Positions 46,687 to 57,110 of a stretch of DNA of 64,000 nucleotides are shown here, piece after piece (the first letter of the stretch is position 1; each line of letters starts with the position of its first letter). Source of the stretch: Polyangia bacterium (GTDB lineage: Bacteria > Myxococcota_A > Polyangia > Polyangiales > JAUICN01). Below the pieces are notes generated by a model, which saw nothing but the letters and a program-made list of their open reading frames with translations, did not search any database and was not told the DNA's origin. The stretch is taken from positions 226,965 through 290,964 of the forward strand of contig JAUICN010000003.1 in NCBI GenBank assembly GCA_030427835.1, read 5' to 3'. The translations under genes were made by a program, and so were the position numbers.

Positions 46687-47007
46687 CTACTGAACGAGAT
46701 CCTTCAGCTTCTTCAGGGGTGTGGCACGCACCTTTTTGTGTGCGGGCTTGCCCTTGATGGTGGTCTTTTCACCGGTGAAGGGGTTGATTCCGTCACGGTC
46801 CTTGGTGGCCTTCACGCTCTTGCACTTAAGCTTGAGCAGGTCCGGCAACACAAACTCCCCGGGACCACGTCGGCCCAGCTCGCGCTTGATCAGATCACGG
46901 ACCGAATCAAATACGAGCCCCACGTCCTTCTTGGTGAGTCCTGTCCTCTCCGAGAGTTCGCTGTAAATTTGTGCCTTTGTCATACGCTTGGCGGTCGCAG
47001 TTGCCAT
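46687..47007 (-). CDS. HU/IHF-family DNA-binding protein
   Basis: 106 aa histone-like protein. MTKAQIYSELSERTGLTKKDVGLVFDSVRDLI is the N-terminal dimerisation helix pair. The beta-arm contains the family signature variant GINPFTGEKTTIKGKPAHKKVRATP, with the arm-tip Pro retained (NPFTG). ATG 47007 is supported by a strong AAGGAGG 8 bases upstream. The frame is open upstream to 47103 but those residues have no family similarity. It may be HU or IHF; the arm and length do not decide. Its own promoter candidate lies about 80 bases upstream. Confidence 0.95.
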   Translation of the reverse strand: MATATAKRMTKAQIYSELSERTGLTKKDVGLVFDSVRDLIKRELGRRGPGEFVLPDLLKLKCKSVKATKDRDGINPFTGEKTTIKGKPAHKKVRATPLKKLKDLVQ

Positions 47008-47086
47008 GATCGATTGCCTCCTTAAAATACTCTTGTTTTGGCTTACTTCTGGCCTGGTTTTTAAGCCACACCGTCTGTTTCGCGGC

Positions 47087-47117
47087 ATTCTATGCATCTC
47101 CAAAACGAGCGTGACAA
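47087..47117 (-). promoter_or_regulatory. Possible sigma70-type promoter of the HU gene
   Basis: On the minus strand TTGTCA (47117-47112) and TAGAAT (47092-47087) are 19 bases apart, about 80 bases upstream of the ATG at 47007. Both hexamers resemble the consensus but the spacing is longer than the optimal 17. Confidence 0.4.
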
Positions 47118-47180
47118 GGGAAATTCAATGAAAAACGTGGATTTCTAGCGGCAAACACCCCCAAAACGACCACCCGCACA

Positions 47181-47642
47181 CTATTTAGCGATCCCAGGGC
47201 CCATTCTAGGGATCCCCGCGGATGCCAAAATCAGGTCCGTTCGCGATCGCATCCGCCGATCCTCATCCTCGGTTTGGTGGTCCAACCCCAGCAGATGTAG
47301 CAACCCGTGGGCCATCAAATGGGCGACTTCGGTCACGATCGGAACCCCATGCGCCGCCGCCTGACGTCGGGCGGTGGGCAGGGACACCACCACGTCTCCA
47401 AGCGCGTGCACCTCCCCACCCCCCAGGGGCTCCCCCTGGGGAAACGCCAGCACGTCGGTGGGTCGGTCCTTGCCACGGTAATCCCGGTTCAACTCCTGAA
47501 TCCATGGGTCCCCACACAGCACCACGGACCACTCGGCGTGCCCGAGCCCCAGGGCCACCAACATGGCCTCCCCACGTCGGCGCACCACCGCGGGATCCAC
47601 CGACCGGGTCCCAAGTCCCCGTGTTTGCAGTATCACCGACAC
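47181..47642 (-). CDS. ybeY: Endoribonuclease YbeY (rRNA maturation)
   Basis: YbeY is a zinc-dependent RNase in 16S rRNA 3'-end processing and ribosome quality control. The zinc motif is VAHLMAHGLLHLLGLDH (three His). The upstream ELNRDYRGKDRPTDVLAFPQGE is the other family signature. 153 aa is typical. The start has no strong ribosome site. It is divergent from the biotin-carboxylase-like gene (76 bases between starts) and stands 173 bases upstream of the HU gene. Confidence 0.94.
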   Translation of the reverse strand: MSVILQTRGLGTRSVDPAVVRRRGEAMLVALGLGHAEWSVVLCGDPWIQELNRDYRGKDRPTDVLAFPQGEPLGGGEVHALGDVVVSLPTARRQAAAHGVPIVTEVAHLMAHGLLHLLGLDHQTEDEDRRMRSRTDLILASAGIPRMGPGIAK

Positions 47643-47718
47643 AAGAACTCTCCCTTACCCACCGAAGACCCGTTCGTCCACCTTGACCCTCCAAACGAAT
47701 CAGGTACCGACTCACCCC

Positions 47719-48984
47719 ATGTCTACCCCTCCCGTGATCCTTTTGGTGGATCCCCTACTCGAAGCCAGCTACCAGCGCGCCCTTTCCCGCCTGGATTTGG
47801 AACCCATGTCTGTCGGGGAGTTCTCCAAACGAGAGACTCCCATGGACCCGGCACCCATTGTGGTATGGAACTCCCAGCAGCCAGAACACGTCGATATCGC
47901 CCAACACCTGCGCGAGCAGGGACTGCGAATCGTTGGCCGTTCCACCGATGACATCGCAAGGCTCCAGGACATCAAGCAGCAACGCACCCTTGTCCGCCAG
48001 GAGGGCCTGGGCGCGCTCGATCCAGACACTCCGTTGGCGGTAAACGGATCCAACGATCCCCAGCCCCAGCGGCAACTTCACATCACGTGCCTTGTCCACG
48101 CAGCCGAAAATCCCACCAAGAAAACAAAGGAAGGAACGCCAGAAGAGCCGCAAGGATCCGGCGAGGACTCGGTCACCGTGACCACCTGGCGCGAGTGCGA
48201 GTCCATGGGCCCACTCAACTGCCCGTGGGTCGTGGAATCCCCCACCCCGTGGCTGGCCTACCACGACCAGGACGAACACGTGCGACAGGAACTCCACGCA
48301 GATGTGGAGCGCATGGCCCAGGCGAGCCAGATCCATGGCTTGATCACAGCGAACCTCATCCTCGGTCACAACGACACCATGGCATTCAGCCACTGGTCCA
48401 TTCCAAGTGCCCCCGTTTTGCTTGCCAACGAAATGTCCGCAGGCACCCACCCACTGGAGGTGGTGCTGGCCAAGGAGGGGCTCATCCCGGAAACCCAAGT
48501 CCCCCCCCACCTCCGACCGGGGCACGTCACCGTGAGCTGCGTGACCGCCGAGGTCTCTTCCGACCCACCCTCGTCCATTCAAATGCCACCCGCATCCGGC
48601 GCCCGCGTCCGACTGCAACATCTGCACCCCACGACCGAAACCGAATTCAATCAAAAGGGCGCAGAGGTACAGCAAAAGACAGACAAGAAGGCACCCAGCG
48701 AGAAAAAAGCAGGTAAAAAATCAACCGACAAAAAGGCAGACGCCCAAAAGGCAGACGACAGAAAAGAAGCCCCGAAAACACCCGCGGGCCAAACCGGCCC
48801 CTACGCGTTGATCAGTACCCAGGGGCGCACACGCCTAAGGACCAACCTGCTGTTGGACCGCGCATTGGCCGGAGCCCAGAGCGAACCGGCCCTGCAAAAC
48901 ATCCAGGCCCTGCGCCGCTGGATCAATCACCACGCCTACCGGGCCGGGCAAATGTCCATGAACCATGTGGGCGACGCCTCCTGA
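47719..48984 (+). CDS. Degenerate biotin-carboxylase-like protein (probable pseudoenzyme)
   Basis: 421 aa from ATG 47719. The order of segments resembles biotin carboxylase: an N-terminal fold (ILLVDPLLEASYQ, then VVWNSQQPEH), HLREQGLRIVGRSTDDIARLQDIKQQRTLVRQEGLG (compare the 'GPS...DK..R...AG' pre-ATP-grasp segment), RQLHITCLVHA (compare 'R(H)IEVQVLAD'), and ITANLILGHNDTMAFSHWSIPSAPVLLANEMSAGTHPLEVVLAKEGL (compare the 'FLEMNPRLQVEHxVTE' region). The glycine-rich ATP loop is missing (about 80 residues absent) and the ExNPR catalytic residues are changed, so catalysis is unlikely. Near the C-terminus is a Lys/Asp/Glu-rich charged linker (about 320-355). Assignment is by motif order only. Confidence 0.6.
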   Translation: MSTPPVILLVDPLLEASYQRALSRLDLEPMSVGEFSKRETPMDPAPIVVWNSQQPEHVDIAQHLREQGLRIVGRSTDDIARLQDIKQQRTLVRQEGLGALDPDTPLAVNGSNDPQPQRQLHITCLVHAAENPTKKTKEGTPEEPQGSGEDSVTVTTWRECESMGPLNCPWVVESPTPWLAYHDQDEHVRQELHADVERMAQASQIHGLITANLILGHNDTMAFSHWSIPSAPVLLANEMSAGTHPLEVVLAKEGLIPETQVPPHLRPGHVTVSCVTAEVSSDPPSSIQMPPASGARVRLQHLHPTTETEFNQKGAEVQQKTDKKAPSEKKAGKKSTDKKADAQKADDRKEAPKTPAGQTGPYALISTQGRTRLRTNLLLDRALAGAQSEPALQNIQALRRWINHHAYRAGQMSMNHVGDAS

Positions 48985-49058
48985 GCAAAAGCCAGACGAA
49001 AAAGCCAGACGAAAAACCCGGACACACTCCCGCTCTATTCAACGAAAAGGTCCGTATC

Positions 49059-50354
<1,296 letters not shown>

Positions 50355-50488
50355 TTAGCAGGCCGACCCACACACGCCACCTTTGCCGGTCGCCGCAACA
50401 CCGATTGACGGCATCCGCACCCCTGGCATCAGGCCCCCCTTTTCTTCCCATCTGGAGTTGCTACCGTGGGTGCTCCTACGGGCCTTTT

Positions 50489-51421
50489 ATGTTTTCCACC
50501 CTTTTTACCGCAGCACTCCATATTCAACTCACCATCCCCTGGTTCCGTGCAGAACCCTGGGAAATTCCCATCCCAGGAATCGGCACACTCCCCATTCAGC
50601 CCTTCGGCGTGCTGGTAGCCACCGGTGTGTTGCTGGGCGCCCGGGTCGCCGAGGTCTGGGGCAAACACAACGGCATCGCGCCCGAGGTGGTGTCTGACCT
50701 CATTGGGCACGTGATGATCGTGGCATTTCTCTGCGCCTATTTTCTCAATGCGGTCTTCTACCACCCGGAAAGGGTCGCAAAAATCATCGAGGATCCGGGC
50801 ATGTTGCTCACCCGTGAGGGCTACCTGGGCCTGTCCTCCTACGGCGGATTCCTGGGCGCCACCCTGGGTCTGTTGATTTGGAAATGGCGCCGCAAGCACT
50901 CCATGATGGTGGTGGGCGACGGGCTGGTGTTCGCCTTTCCCTTTGGTTGGCTTTTTGGTCGCACAGGATGTTTTGTCACCCACGACCACCCCGGAACCCC
51001 CACTTCCTTCTTTCTCGGGGTGGAAGAATACCGGGTGGGCATGCCCCCCTTTGTAACCCGCCACGACCTGGGCCTCTACGAAGTGATCTGGTGCGCGGCG
51101 ACCATCGCAATTCTCCTATTGCTCGCAAAAAAACGTCGCAAGGCAGGCTTCTACATCGGCCTTGTGCCCATGATGTACGCGCCCATCCGGTTCTTTCTGG
51201 ATTTCCTACGGGCCGTACCGGCAGACGGCGGCGACGTTCGTTACGGCGGGCTCACACCAGGCCAGTGGGGCTCCATTGCCCTCTTCCTCACGGGGCTCGC
51301 AGTGTTCATTGTCCACCGTCGGCTCGATTTTCCCGTGGACAAGGAAATCGCCCTGGAGACCCCTTCCCACCCCAGCCCCAAAAAGCCAGGATCGAAAAAG
51401 CCCGGTAAAAAGCGGTCCTGA
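50489..51421 (+). CDS. Prolipoprotein diacylglyceryl transferase (Lgt)-family protein with altered active-site residues
   Basis: 310 aa polytopic membrane protein. Overall Lgt topology is kept: FGVLVATGVLLGARVAE near the N-terminus, LSSYGGFLGATLGLLIW, FGRTGCFVTHDHPG and a C-terminal RFFLDFLRAV with TPGQWGSIALF. In E. coli Lgt the corresponding motifs are SFHGG (His103) and GRIGNFINGE (Asn146, Glu151). Here these read SSYGG (Tyr) and GRTGCFVTHD (Cys, Asp). The essential Arg is retained. ATG 50489 is used because upstream residues lack similarity. The Lys/Pro-rich tail is cytoplasmic. It may be a specialised paralogue or a functional lineage variant. Confidence 0.85.
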   Translation: MFSTLFTAALHIQLTIPWFRAEPWEIPIPGIGTLPIQPFGVLVATGVLLGARVAEVWGKHNGIAPEVVSDLIGHVMIVAFLCAYFLNAVFYHPERVAKIIEDPGMLLTREGYLGLSSYGGFLGATLGLLIWKWRRKHSMMVVGDGLVFAFPFGWLFGRTGCFVTHDHPGTPTSFFLGVEEYRVGMPPFVTRHDLGLYEVIWCAATIAILLLLAKKRRKAGFYIGLVPMMYAPIRFFLDFLRAVPADGGDVRYGGLTPGQWGSIALFLTGLAVFIVHRRLDFPVDKEIALETPSHPSPKKPGSKKPGKKRS

Positions 51422-51469
51422 GCCAAAGGGCAGTTCCAGGAACGGCGCAAACGCCCTATCCTCACCCAT

Positions 51470-52435
51470 GTGTTTCGCCACGGGTTTCGAAGGTTGTATT
51501 GCAGCGTCTCCCGTCACGTCTCCCGGGAGCTTGGCGTGGCCCTGGCGCTTGCTGCCGCCGCCCATGCCGTGGCCATCGGGCAGATCAACCCCCGAAAGGG
51601 CGACATCTCTACCCCGTTTAGACACGACCTCGCCCTGATACCCGAACCCCAAGACACCCGCTGGATGTCCCTCGAAGGGCCCAAGGAACGGGCCTACGCG
51701 AGCCAGAACACCCCCAGCCTGGCACCCCAGGACCACCCGAAGGACCCACCCGAACATCAGGGTGTTCTCAGGGGAGCACCCCGGGGCAATATCCACGCGC
51801 TCCGTTCATCCCTGCGCGCGCGGCTCCACCAACCCGGACCTCGCAACGTCTCCCGCTGGCCCCAAAAAGGCGTGTCAGGGGCCCACACCGTTCACACCGT
51901 CACCCCTCCCAGGGCGGCCCCCAACCCATCTCCCAGCCCACCCACTGTGCAACCCCCCAGTGGAAACGACCCCATCCACCTTCCTCCCGAAAACCCAACA
52001 CAACCCCCACCCCCCCAACGAACGGCCCAGGCACTCCCCTCTTCCCTGCACATGGCACCCGCGCCCGCAGAAAGCTCGAGTGCCCATCCCCCTGGAACCC
52101 CCGAGGGCCTGAGTGACGTCAACCGCACCCACCCCAAATACCTACGTTGGTTCACCCAGGTTCAACGCTCCGTGGAACAACAGCTAACGTTTCCAAGGGC
52201 CCGTCGGTTGGCGCTGGACCAGGGCGCCGGGCTCCACACATTCGTTTTGGACCGCCGGGGACGGCTGCAAGGCGCCCCGGTACTCCTGCGAACGAGCGGG
52301 TTTGCGGACTTCGATACCACTGCACGCCAGGCCATCGAACAGGCCGCCCCCTTTCCGCCCATACCCAAGGGCATCGGAGCCCAACAGACCGTGCGTCTGG
52401 AGATGATCGTGGAACACGCCAACCCCATGATGTAA
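51470..52435 (+). CDS. TonB-family energy transducer protein
   Basis: 321 aa, GTG start at 51470. N-terminal basic stretch and one TM (about 18-38, ELGVALALAAAAHAVAIGQ). A long Pro/His/Thr-rich periplasmic linker (about 45-225) follows. The C-terminal 90 residues are a TonB domain: WFTQVQRSVEQQLTFPRARRLALDQGAG, FVLDRRGRLQGAPVLL, FDTTARQAIEQAAPFPPIP. TonB proteins use ExbB/ExbD proton flow to energise outer-membrane receptors; no exbBD is in the window. It lies 48 bases after the Lgt-like gene, perhaps in one operon. Confidence 0.88.
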   Translation: MFRHGFRRLYCSVSRHVSRELGVALALAAAAHAVAIGQINPRKGDISTPFRHDLALIPEPQDTRWMSLEGPKERAYASQNTPSLAPQDHPKDPPEHQGVLRGAPRGNIHALRSSLRARLHQPGPRNVSRWPQKGVSGAHTVHTVTPPRAAPNPSPSPPTVQPPSGNDPIHLPPENPTQPPPPQRTAQALPSSLHMAPAPAESSSAHPPGTPEGLSDVNRTHPKYLRWFTQVQRSVEQQLTFPRARRLALDQGAGLHTFVLDRRGRLQGAPVLLRTSGFADFDTTARQAIEQAAPFPPIPKGIGAQQTVRLEMIVEHANPMM

Positions 52436-52539
52436 TTCTGCTAATTATCTGCGCGGTAGAATTCAAATTTCACACGAAGCCCACGAAAACCCAGGAAAAG
52501 CCCAAATCTCCTCGATCCACGCTGCGGGAACCATCAGGA

Positions 52540-55128
52540 CTACAGACGCGGCACGTCAGTCTCAAGGGCCCAAGGGCCCATGGACGTCCCCATGAGGTGC
52601 ACGGCCCCGAGAGTGTGGACATCCACCTGCAGCCACTGGCGCAACCCGTTCACCAGGGTCCCTTCGGCCGATCCCCTCACTTCTCCACCCGTGCCGCCCA
52701 GCAATCGTCTTCCCACAACGCTCAAGCCCAACGCCGATCCAGACAGGGCCCCACCCAAAAGGGAATTCGACACCTGGGGAACCACCGTCACGGGCGAATC
52801 CATGGGAAGGTCGGCCAACTCACGCGCCCGATTCACCGCCGAAAGAAACCCACCCAGGCGGTCCACCAAACCGACCGATTGTGCCCTGTCACCTGACCAC
52901 ACGCGCCCACCACCCAGTTCGGCCACGTCCTGACGAGCCATGCCACGACCCTGCTCGATCCGCTGTAAAAACAAACCGTACAGAACGCGCATTTTGTCAG
53001 CCAACATGGCCCGTTCTTCCGGGGTAAACGCACGCCACCCCGATCGAACATCCGACCGTGGTGTGGTGCGCACGGTCTCCACCCCGAGGCCCATCTTTTC
53101 GGCAAGCCCACTCATCTCCAACTTGCCAAAGAAAATGCCAATGGAGCCCGTCACGGTGGACGGCAGCGCCCAAATCTCCTGGGCCGCAGCCGCCACGTAG
53201 TAGCCACCACTTGCGGCCACCGCACCCATGGATGCCACCACGGGTTTCACCTTGCGCACCCGCATGACCGCCCTCCAAATTTGATCCGACGCCAACGCAG
53301 ACCCCCCTGGGGAATCCACTCGGAGCACCACCGCCGACACCCAGGGATCCTTCTGTGCACGCTCCAGAGCTCGAACCACCGAATGGCTACCCGAGGTGTG
53401 AATCCCAAGCGCAGGACTGTCACGGCCCTCCCCGTCCTCAATCTGACCGTCCACCATCACCACTTCTACCCTCGGGCGTGGCCCCCAATCCCAGGTGGAA
53501 ACCCCCGGCACCCACGTCGTCACCTGGGCACGTTCCCCATGCACCTCCTGCACCTTCTCCGAGTACATTCGGCCATCCACGTAGTCGTCCACCAACCCCG
53601 CATCCATCGCTTCCACTGCAGTGAGAGGGCCCGTGGTCGCAAGTCCGTGCAGCACGCCCGCGGACAACGAACGATCCTCGGCCACATCCTGTATGAGTCG
53701 CCCATGCACGTCCCCAAGCAACACCTCCCGCTGCAAGCGAGAAGGGGCCGACGCCTGCCTGCGAGCCAGGGCCTCCGGCGCGGATTTAAAGTCCCCAATA
53801 CGAACAAAATCAGCCCGTACACCCAATCGACCCAGGGTATCCCCAAACATCAATGACTGGCTGGCCGTGCCGTTCCAAAGCACACCCCCAGCCGGGTCCA
53901 CCCACACCCCGCGGGCCCCCGCACAGGCGTAATACTCGGACTCGCCTGGCACTTCCAGTACGCAGTACACGGCCTTTCCATCCCGTTCCATGGCCTGCAC
54001 CCATTGGCGAATTTCCTGGGCGTGTGCCTTGCCAAACCCTGCCCCATCCGGGCGCAACACCACGCCCGCCACCCCTGGGTGCCGTCGCATGGACTCCAGG
54101 TACATCAGGCGTTCCACCTGGCCACGCCCGCCACTCCCGGAAAGCGCAACCTCAAGCAACACAGACGGGCTCTGATCGTCGCCAGCAACATAGTCGCCAG
54201 CAACACCGGTGGCGACATCTTCGGAAGTACGGCTCCCTTCCCGTTCCGGATCCAACTGCCCAGGCGTCACCCGCCATCGAGAGGACACGTCCACTGAGAC
54301 AAACTCGGCCATGTGATCCAAGAACTCGCCACCCTCCGGGTGCGACACCCCGTAGGCGCCTCCCTGCACAGAGGCGTAGGGCATATCCCACCGCAACCCC
54401 AGGTAAGCCGCCCAACGGGTCACGCCCGAAAGATCGGTCCAGTCGCCTCCGGCCACCAGCATGCCCCAGTCCGTGAGTGCAACCGCCACCCGCCCCCGGG
54501 CCACGAGCGCACCGGCACCCTCCACGCCCCCCACGGTTTCCAACATGCATCGCGCACAACCCCGGGGCCTCCAGGCCACACCACCCACAAAACGGGATTC
54601 AAACCCCTGCACGCCAAACCGCACGAGCGAAGAAACATCCTGGGCCGCCAAAAGAAACGCCCATTGATTGGACGGGCGAAGGGAGAGGGAAAAGTCCGCC
54701 GAGGTCCCTCGCAAACGCCCCGGGTCCACAATGCGATGCCGCCGCAGGGACAACCCCAGCCCCACCTGATCCGAAGGTGCCACACCAAAGGCCGTTTGAA
54801 TCATGGCACGGCGCCCACCCACCACGTCCACATGGTCAAAGGACGCCCCAAACGCAAACCCAGATTCCGAAGCAAGCTGCAACCGCACCGCATCACCGGA
54901 CACCACGGAAGGCAATTGACCGTCCACCCCGGAAACGTCGCCCACATGTTGGTACTGAAGATGGGCACCGGAATCAAACCCCATGGCAGCGGGGTTGCTC
55001 TCCACCGCAGCGGCACCCAGTGGCACCACGGTCGACGCCTGGGGCCCATACACGCCACCGGTCTGTGGGCGTACCTGGGCCAAGGCCGGATCGCCCCCCA
55101 ATAGGCACACAAACAGGCACACACGCAT
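52540..55128 (-). CDS. sppA: Outer-membrane beta-barrel fused to SppA signal peptide peptidase
   Basis: About 862 aa. A signal peptide (CLFVCLLGGDPALAQ) precedes about 280 residues of alternating aromatic/polar beta-strands (LQYQHVGDVSG, FAFGASFDHVDVVGG, VGLGLSLRRHRIV) like a porin or FadL-type barrel. Then come two SppA domains. The first carries the Lys general base (VRIGDFKSAPEAL) and the second the Ser nucleophile (LRVDSPGGSALASDQIW) with ASGGYYVAAAAQEIWALPSTVTGSIG. SppA normally is an inner-membrane or periplasmic protease that removes cleaved signal peptides; the barrel would place it in the outer membrane. ATG 55128 is chosen for the signal peptide; the frame is open to 55209. Confidence 0.85.
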   Translation of the reverse strand: MRVCLFVCLLGGDPALAQVRPQTGGVYGPQASTVVPLGAAAVESNPAAMGFDSGAHLQYQHVGDVSGVDGQLPSVVSGDAVRLQLASESGFAFGASFDHVDVVGGRRAMIQTAFGVAPSDQVGLGLSLRRHRIVDPGRLRGTSADFSLSLRPSNQWAFLLAAQDVSSLVRFGVQGFESRFVGGVAWRPRGCARCMLETVGGVEGAGALVARGRVAVALTDWGMLVAGGDWTDLSGVTRWAAYLGLRWDMPYASVQGGAYGVSHPEGGEFLDHMAEFVSVDVSSRWRVTPGQLDPEREGSRTSEDVATGVAGDYVAGDDQSPSVLLEVALSGSGGRGQVERLMYLESMRRHPGVAGVVLRPDGAGFGKAHAQEIRQWVQAMERDGKAVYCVLEVPGESEYYACAGARGVWVDPAGGVLWNGTASQSLMFGDTLGRLGVRADFVRIGDFKSAPEALARRQASAPSRLQREVLLGDVHGRLIQDVAEDRSLSAGVLHGLATTGPLTAVEAMDAGLVDDYVDGRMYSEKVQEVHGERAQVTTWVPGVSTWDWGPRPRVEVVMVDGQIEDGEGRDSPALGIHTSGSHSVVRALERAQKDPWVSAVVLRVDSPGGSALASDQIWRAVMRVRKVKPVVASMGAVAASGGYYVAAAAQEIWALPSTVTGSIGIFFGKLEMSGLAEKMGLGVETVRTTPRSDVRSGWRAFTPEERAMLADKMRVLYGLFLQRIEQGRGMARQDVAELGGGRVWSGDRAQSVGLVDRLGGFLSAVNRARELADLPMDSPVTVVPQVSNSLLGGALSGSALGLSVVGRRLLGGTGGEVRGSAEGTLVNGLRQWLQVDVHTLGAVHLMGTSMGPWALETDVPRL

Positions 55129-55224
55129 GAGCACAGAGCCGACGGCGCCAACCGGCGTATTTAGATTCAAACCTTGCACCCAAACGGTGTAGCAGGGCGC
55201 CCCTAACAAACCACAGCGAATTCC

Positions 55225-57012
55225 CTACCGTCGAAAGATGTCAGGGATCTTCAGGTCACCACTGCCCGGCAACCGCTCCCTGGAGGGTGCCGGTGCCCTA
55301 CCATCACTCCCCGTGTCACGGGATCGGCCAGAAGCGGACGCAGAAGGCGTTCCCGCAGAACGGGAGGGGCGCGACAAGTTCATTTCAATGGCCATGGCCT
55401 GATTGGGAATCAACTCACGCATGGCATGGGCCCGGCCCCGTTTGGCCGAAACTCGAATCAACTTCCCAAGCTCCGAATCAAATGCACAGGGTGTGGGCTC
55501 GCACACCACACCCCGGCCCTCCACCGAAACCGAGGCACCCCGGGGCTGGGTATCCACCTGGAGCGACACCTTCGGCGTGAGCTCAGAACCATCATCGGTG
55601 GGCCCTTCGTCCGATTCCTCTGCCACAGCCCCCTTGGACGCAGTGGCCTCTCCAGATTCTTCAGTTTCTTCATCGGGACTCTGGGCCCCCACACCTGCAG
55701 GTCCTGACTCGCTTCTTGATTCACGACTCGAACCATCGCCCTCCACGGATGCCACCCGAGTTCCACCCGCCATCAGTTGCCAACCGACAATGCCGGCCCC
55801 CAACAACAGCACCGCAAGCGCACCCATCCAAACCGTGCGCTTACCCTTCCCACCGGCTGAATCCCGGGTCGGGAACTCCCCTGAATCCACCGTCTCCGCT
55901 TCCATCAGCCGGGGACCACGTTTCAAGGCCTTCACCGGCTCCCCGTACCCAATGACCGTACTGTCACCCATGTGGAAGGAACCCGTGAGGTCCATGGCCA
56001 TGGAAATGGCTTGGGCCATATCTTCCATACTCTCGAAACGTTCGTCCGGATCCTTCGAAAGCCCCCGTTGGATCACATCTTCCAACTCCGCCGGGCAATC
56101 CACGTCCGCGTTCAACTCCACCAGCGACGGAGGCACATTGAACATATGCTGGGTGAGAATCCCCATGAACGTATCACCCACGAACGGAACACGACCGCAA
56201 AGCATCTCAAACAGGATCACCGCACAGGCGTACACGTCCACCCGGTGGTCCAACTCCTTACCGGCAGCCTGTTCCGGAGACATGTATTCGGGCGTTCCAA
56301 AAATCATGCCCGTCTTGGTCAGCTTGCGCCCGTCCCCGGTGCCGTCCTCATCGCTCATCTTGGCGATCCCAAAATCCACGATCTTCACAAAGTCATCCTG
56401 ATCGCCACGGCTTACCAGAAAGACATTCTCAGGCTTCATATCCCGGTGCACGATCCCCTTGGCGTGGGCCGCGCCCAGTGCCCTGCAACACTGGAGCAAC
56501 AACGACACCGCACGGCGGCTATCCAGGGTCTTCTCCCGGGACAGCAAACCGGCCAAATCCTCCCCCTCCAAAAACTCCATCACAAAGTAGCTCTGGCCGG
56601 TGGGGGTTTCCCCAAAGTCAGAAATGTCCACAATGTGTTCGTGACCAATACGGGAGGCACTCTTGGCCTCCTGCCGAAACCGTGCGACCACCTCCGGCCG
56701 GTTGGAAAAATCGTCACGCAACACCTTCAGCGCCACGCGTTTTTCAATCACCACATGGAGAGCTTCGTACACAATGCCCATGCCACCTTCACCGATCTTG
56801 CCGATGATACGGTAGCGATCCCCCAGCGTTAGACCCACCAACGGGTCGCCTGGCGCGGGCGCATCCGTAGACATCTGGGACAGACTGCTAAGTCGGGACC
56901 CATCAAGCGGGCAAAAGGTTTCCGAGCCGGAATAATCGGCCTTACACGTGGGGCAGGCCTTCATGGAGCAACAATCATTAGGGTCTCCTACACTATCACC
57001 CCGGCGATTCAT
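55225..57012 (-). CDS. Ser/Thr protein kinase with zinc ribbon and PEGA-like C-terminus
   Basis: 595 aa. An N-terminal zinc ribbon (MKACPTCKADYSGSETFCPLDG) precedes a Hanks-type kinase with GKIGEGGMGIVYEA (P-loop), VALKVLRDDF (Lys), HRDMKPENVFLV (catalytic loop), VDFGIAKMSD (DFG) and a GTPEYMSPEQAAGKELDHRVDVYACAVILFEML activation segment. A TM helix (VWMGALAVLLLGAGIVGWQLM, around residue 400) is followed by an acidic Ser/Glu linker and a periplasmic PEGA-like module (VSLQVDTQPRGASVSVEG). A Ser/Arg tail ends the protein. Start is ATG 57012 or ATG 56964 (first residue of the zinc ribbon). The zinc-ribbon layout is common in Myxococcota. Confidence 0.93.
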   Translation of the reverse strand: MNRRGDSVGDPNDCCSMKACPTCKADYSGSETFCPLDGSRLSSLSQMSTDAPAPGDPLVGLTLGDRYRIIGKIGEGGMGIVYEALHVVIEKRVALKVLRDDFSNRPEVVARFRQEAKSASRIGHEHIVDISDFGETPTGQSYFVMEFLEGEDLAGLLSREKTLDSRRAVSLLLQCCRALGAAHAKGIVHRDMKPENVFLVSRGDQDDFVKIVDFGIAKMSDEDGTGDGRKLTKTGMIFGTPEYMSPEQAAGKELDHRVDVYACAVILFEMLCGRVPFVGDTFMGILTQHMFNVPPSLVELNADVDCPAELEDVIQRGLSKDPDERFESMEDMAQAISMAMDLTGSFHMGDSTVIGYGEPVKALKRGPRLMEAETVDSGEFPTRDSAGGKGKRTVWMGALAVLLLGAGIVGWQLMAGGTRVASVEGDGSSRESRSESGPAGVGAQSPDEETEESGEATASKGAVAEESDEGPTDDGSELTPKVSLQVDTQPRGASVSVEGRGVVCEPTPCAFDSELGKLIRVSAKRGRAHAMRELIPNQAMAIEMNLSRPSRSAGTPSASASGRSRDTGSDGRAPAPSRERLPGSGDLKIPDIFRR

Positions 57013-57110
57013 GGGTCAACGAATCCAACACCCCCACAAACCCGCGTAAAACTGGGATTCTTAGCCACCATTCTTTGACATCAGCGCCCAAGGGCCAATA
57101 CCTCTACCCC

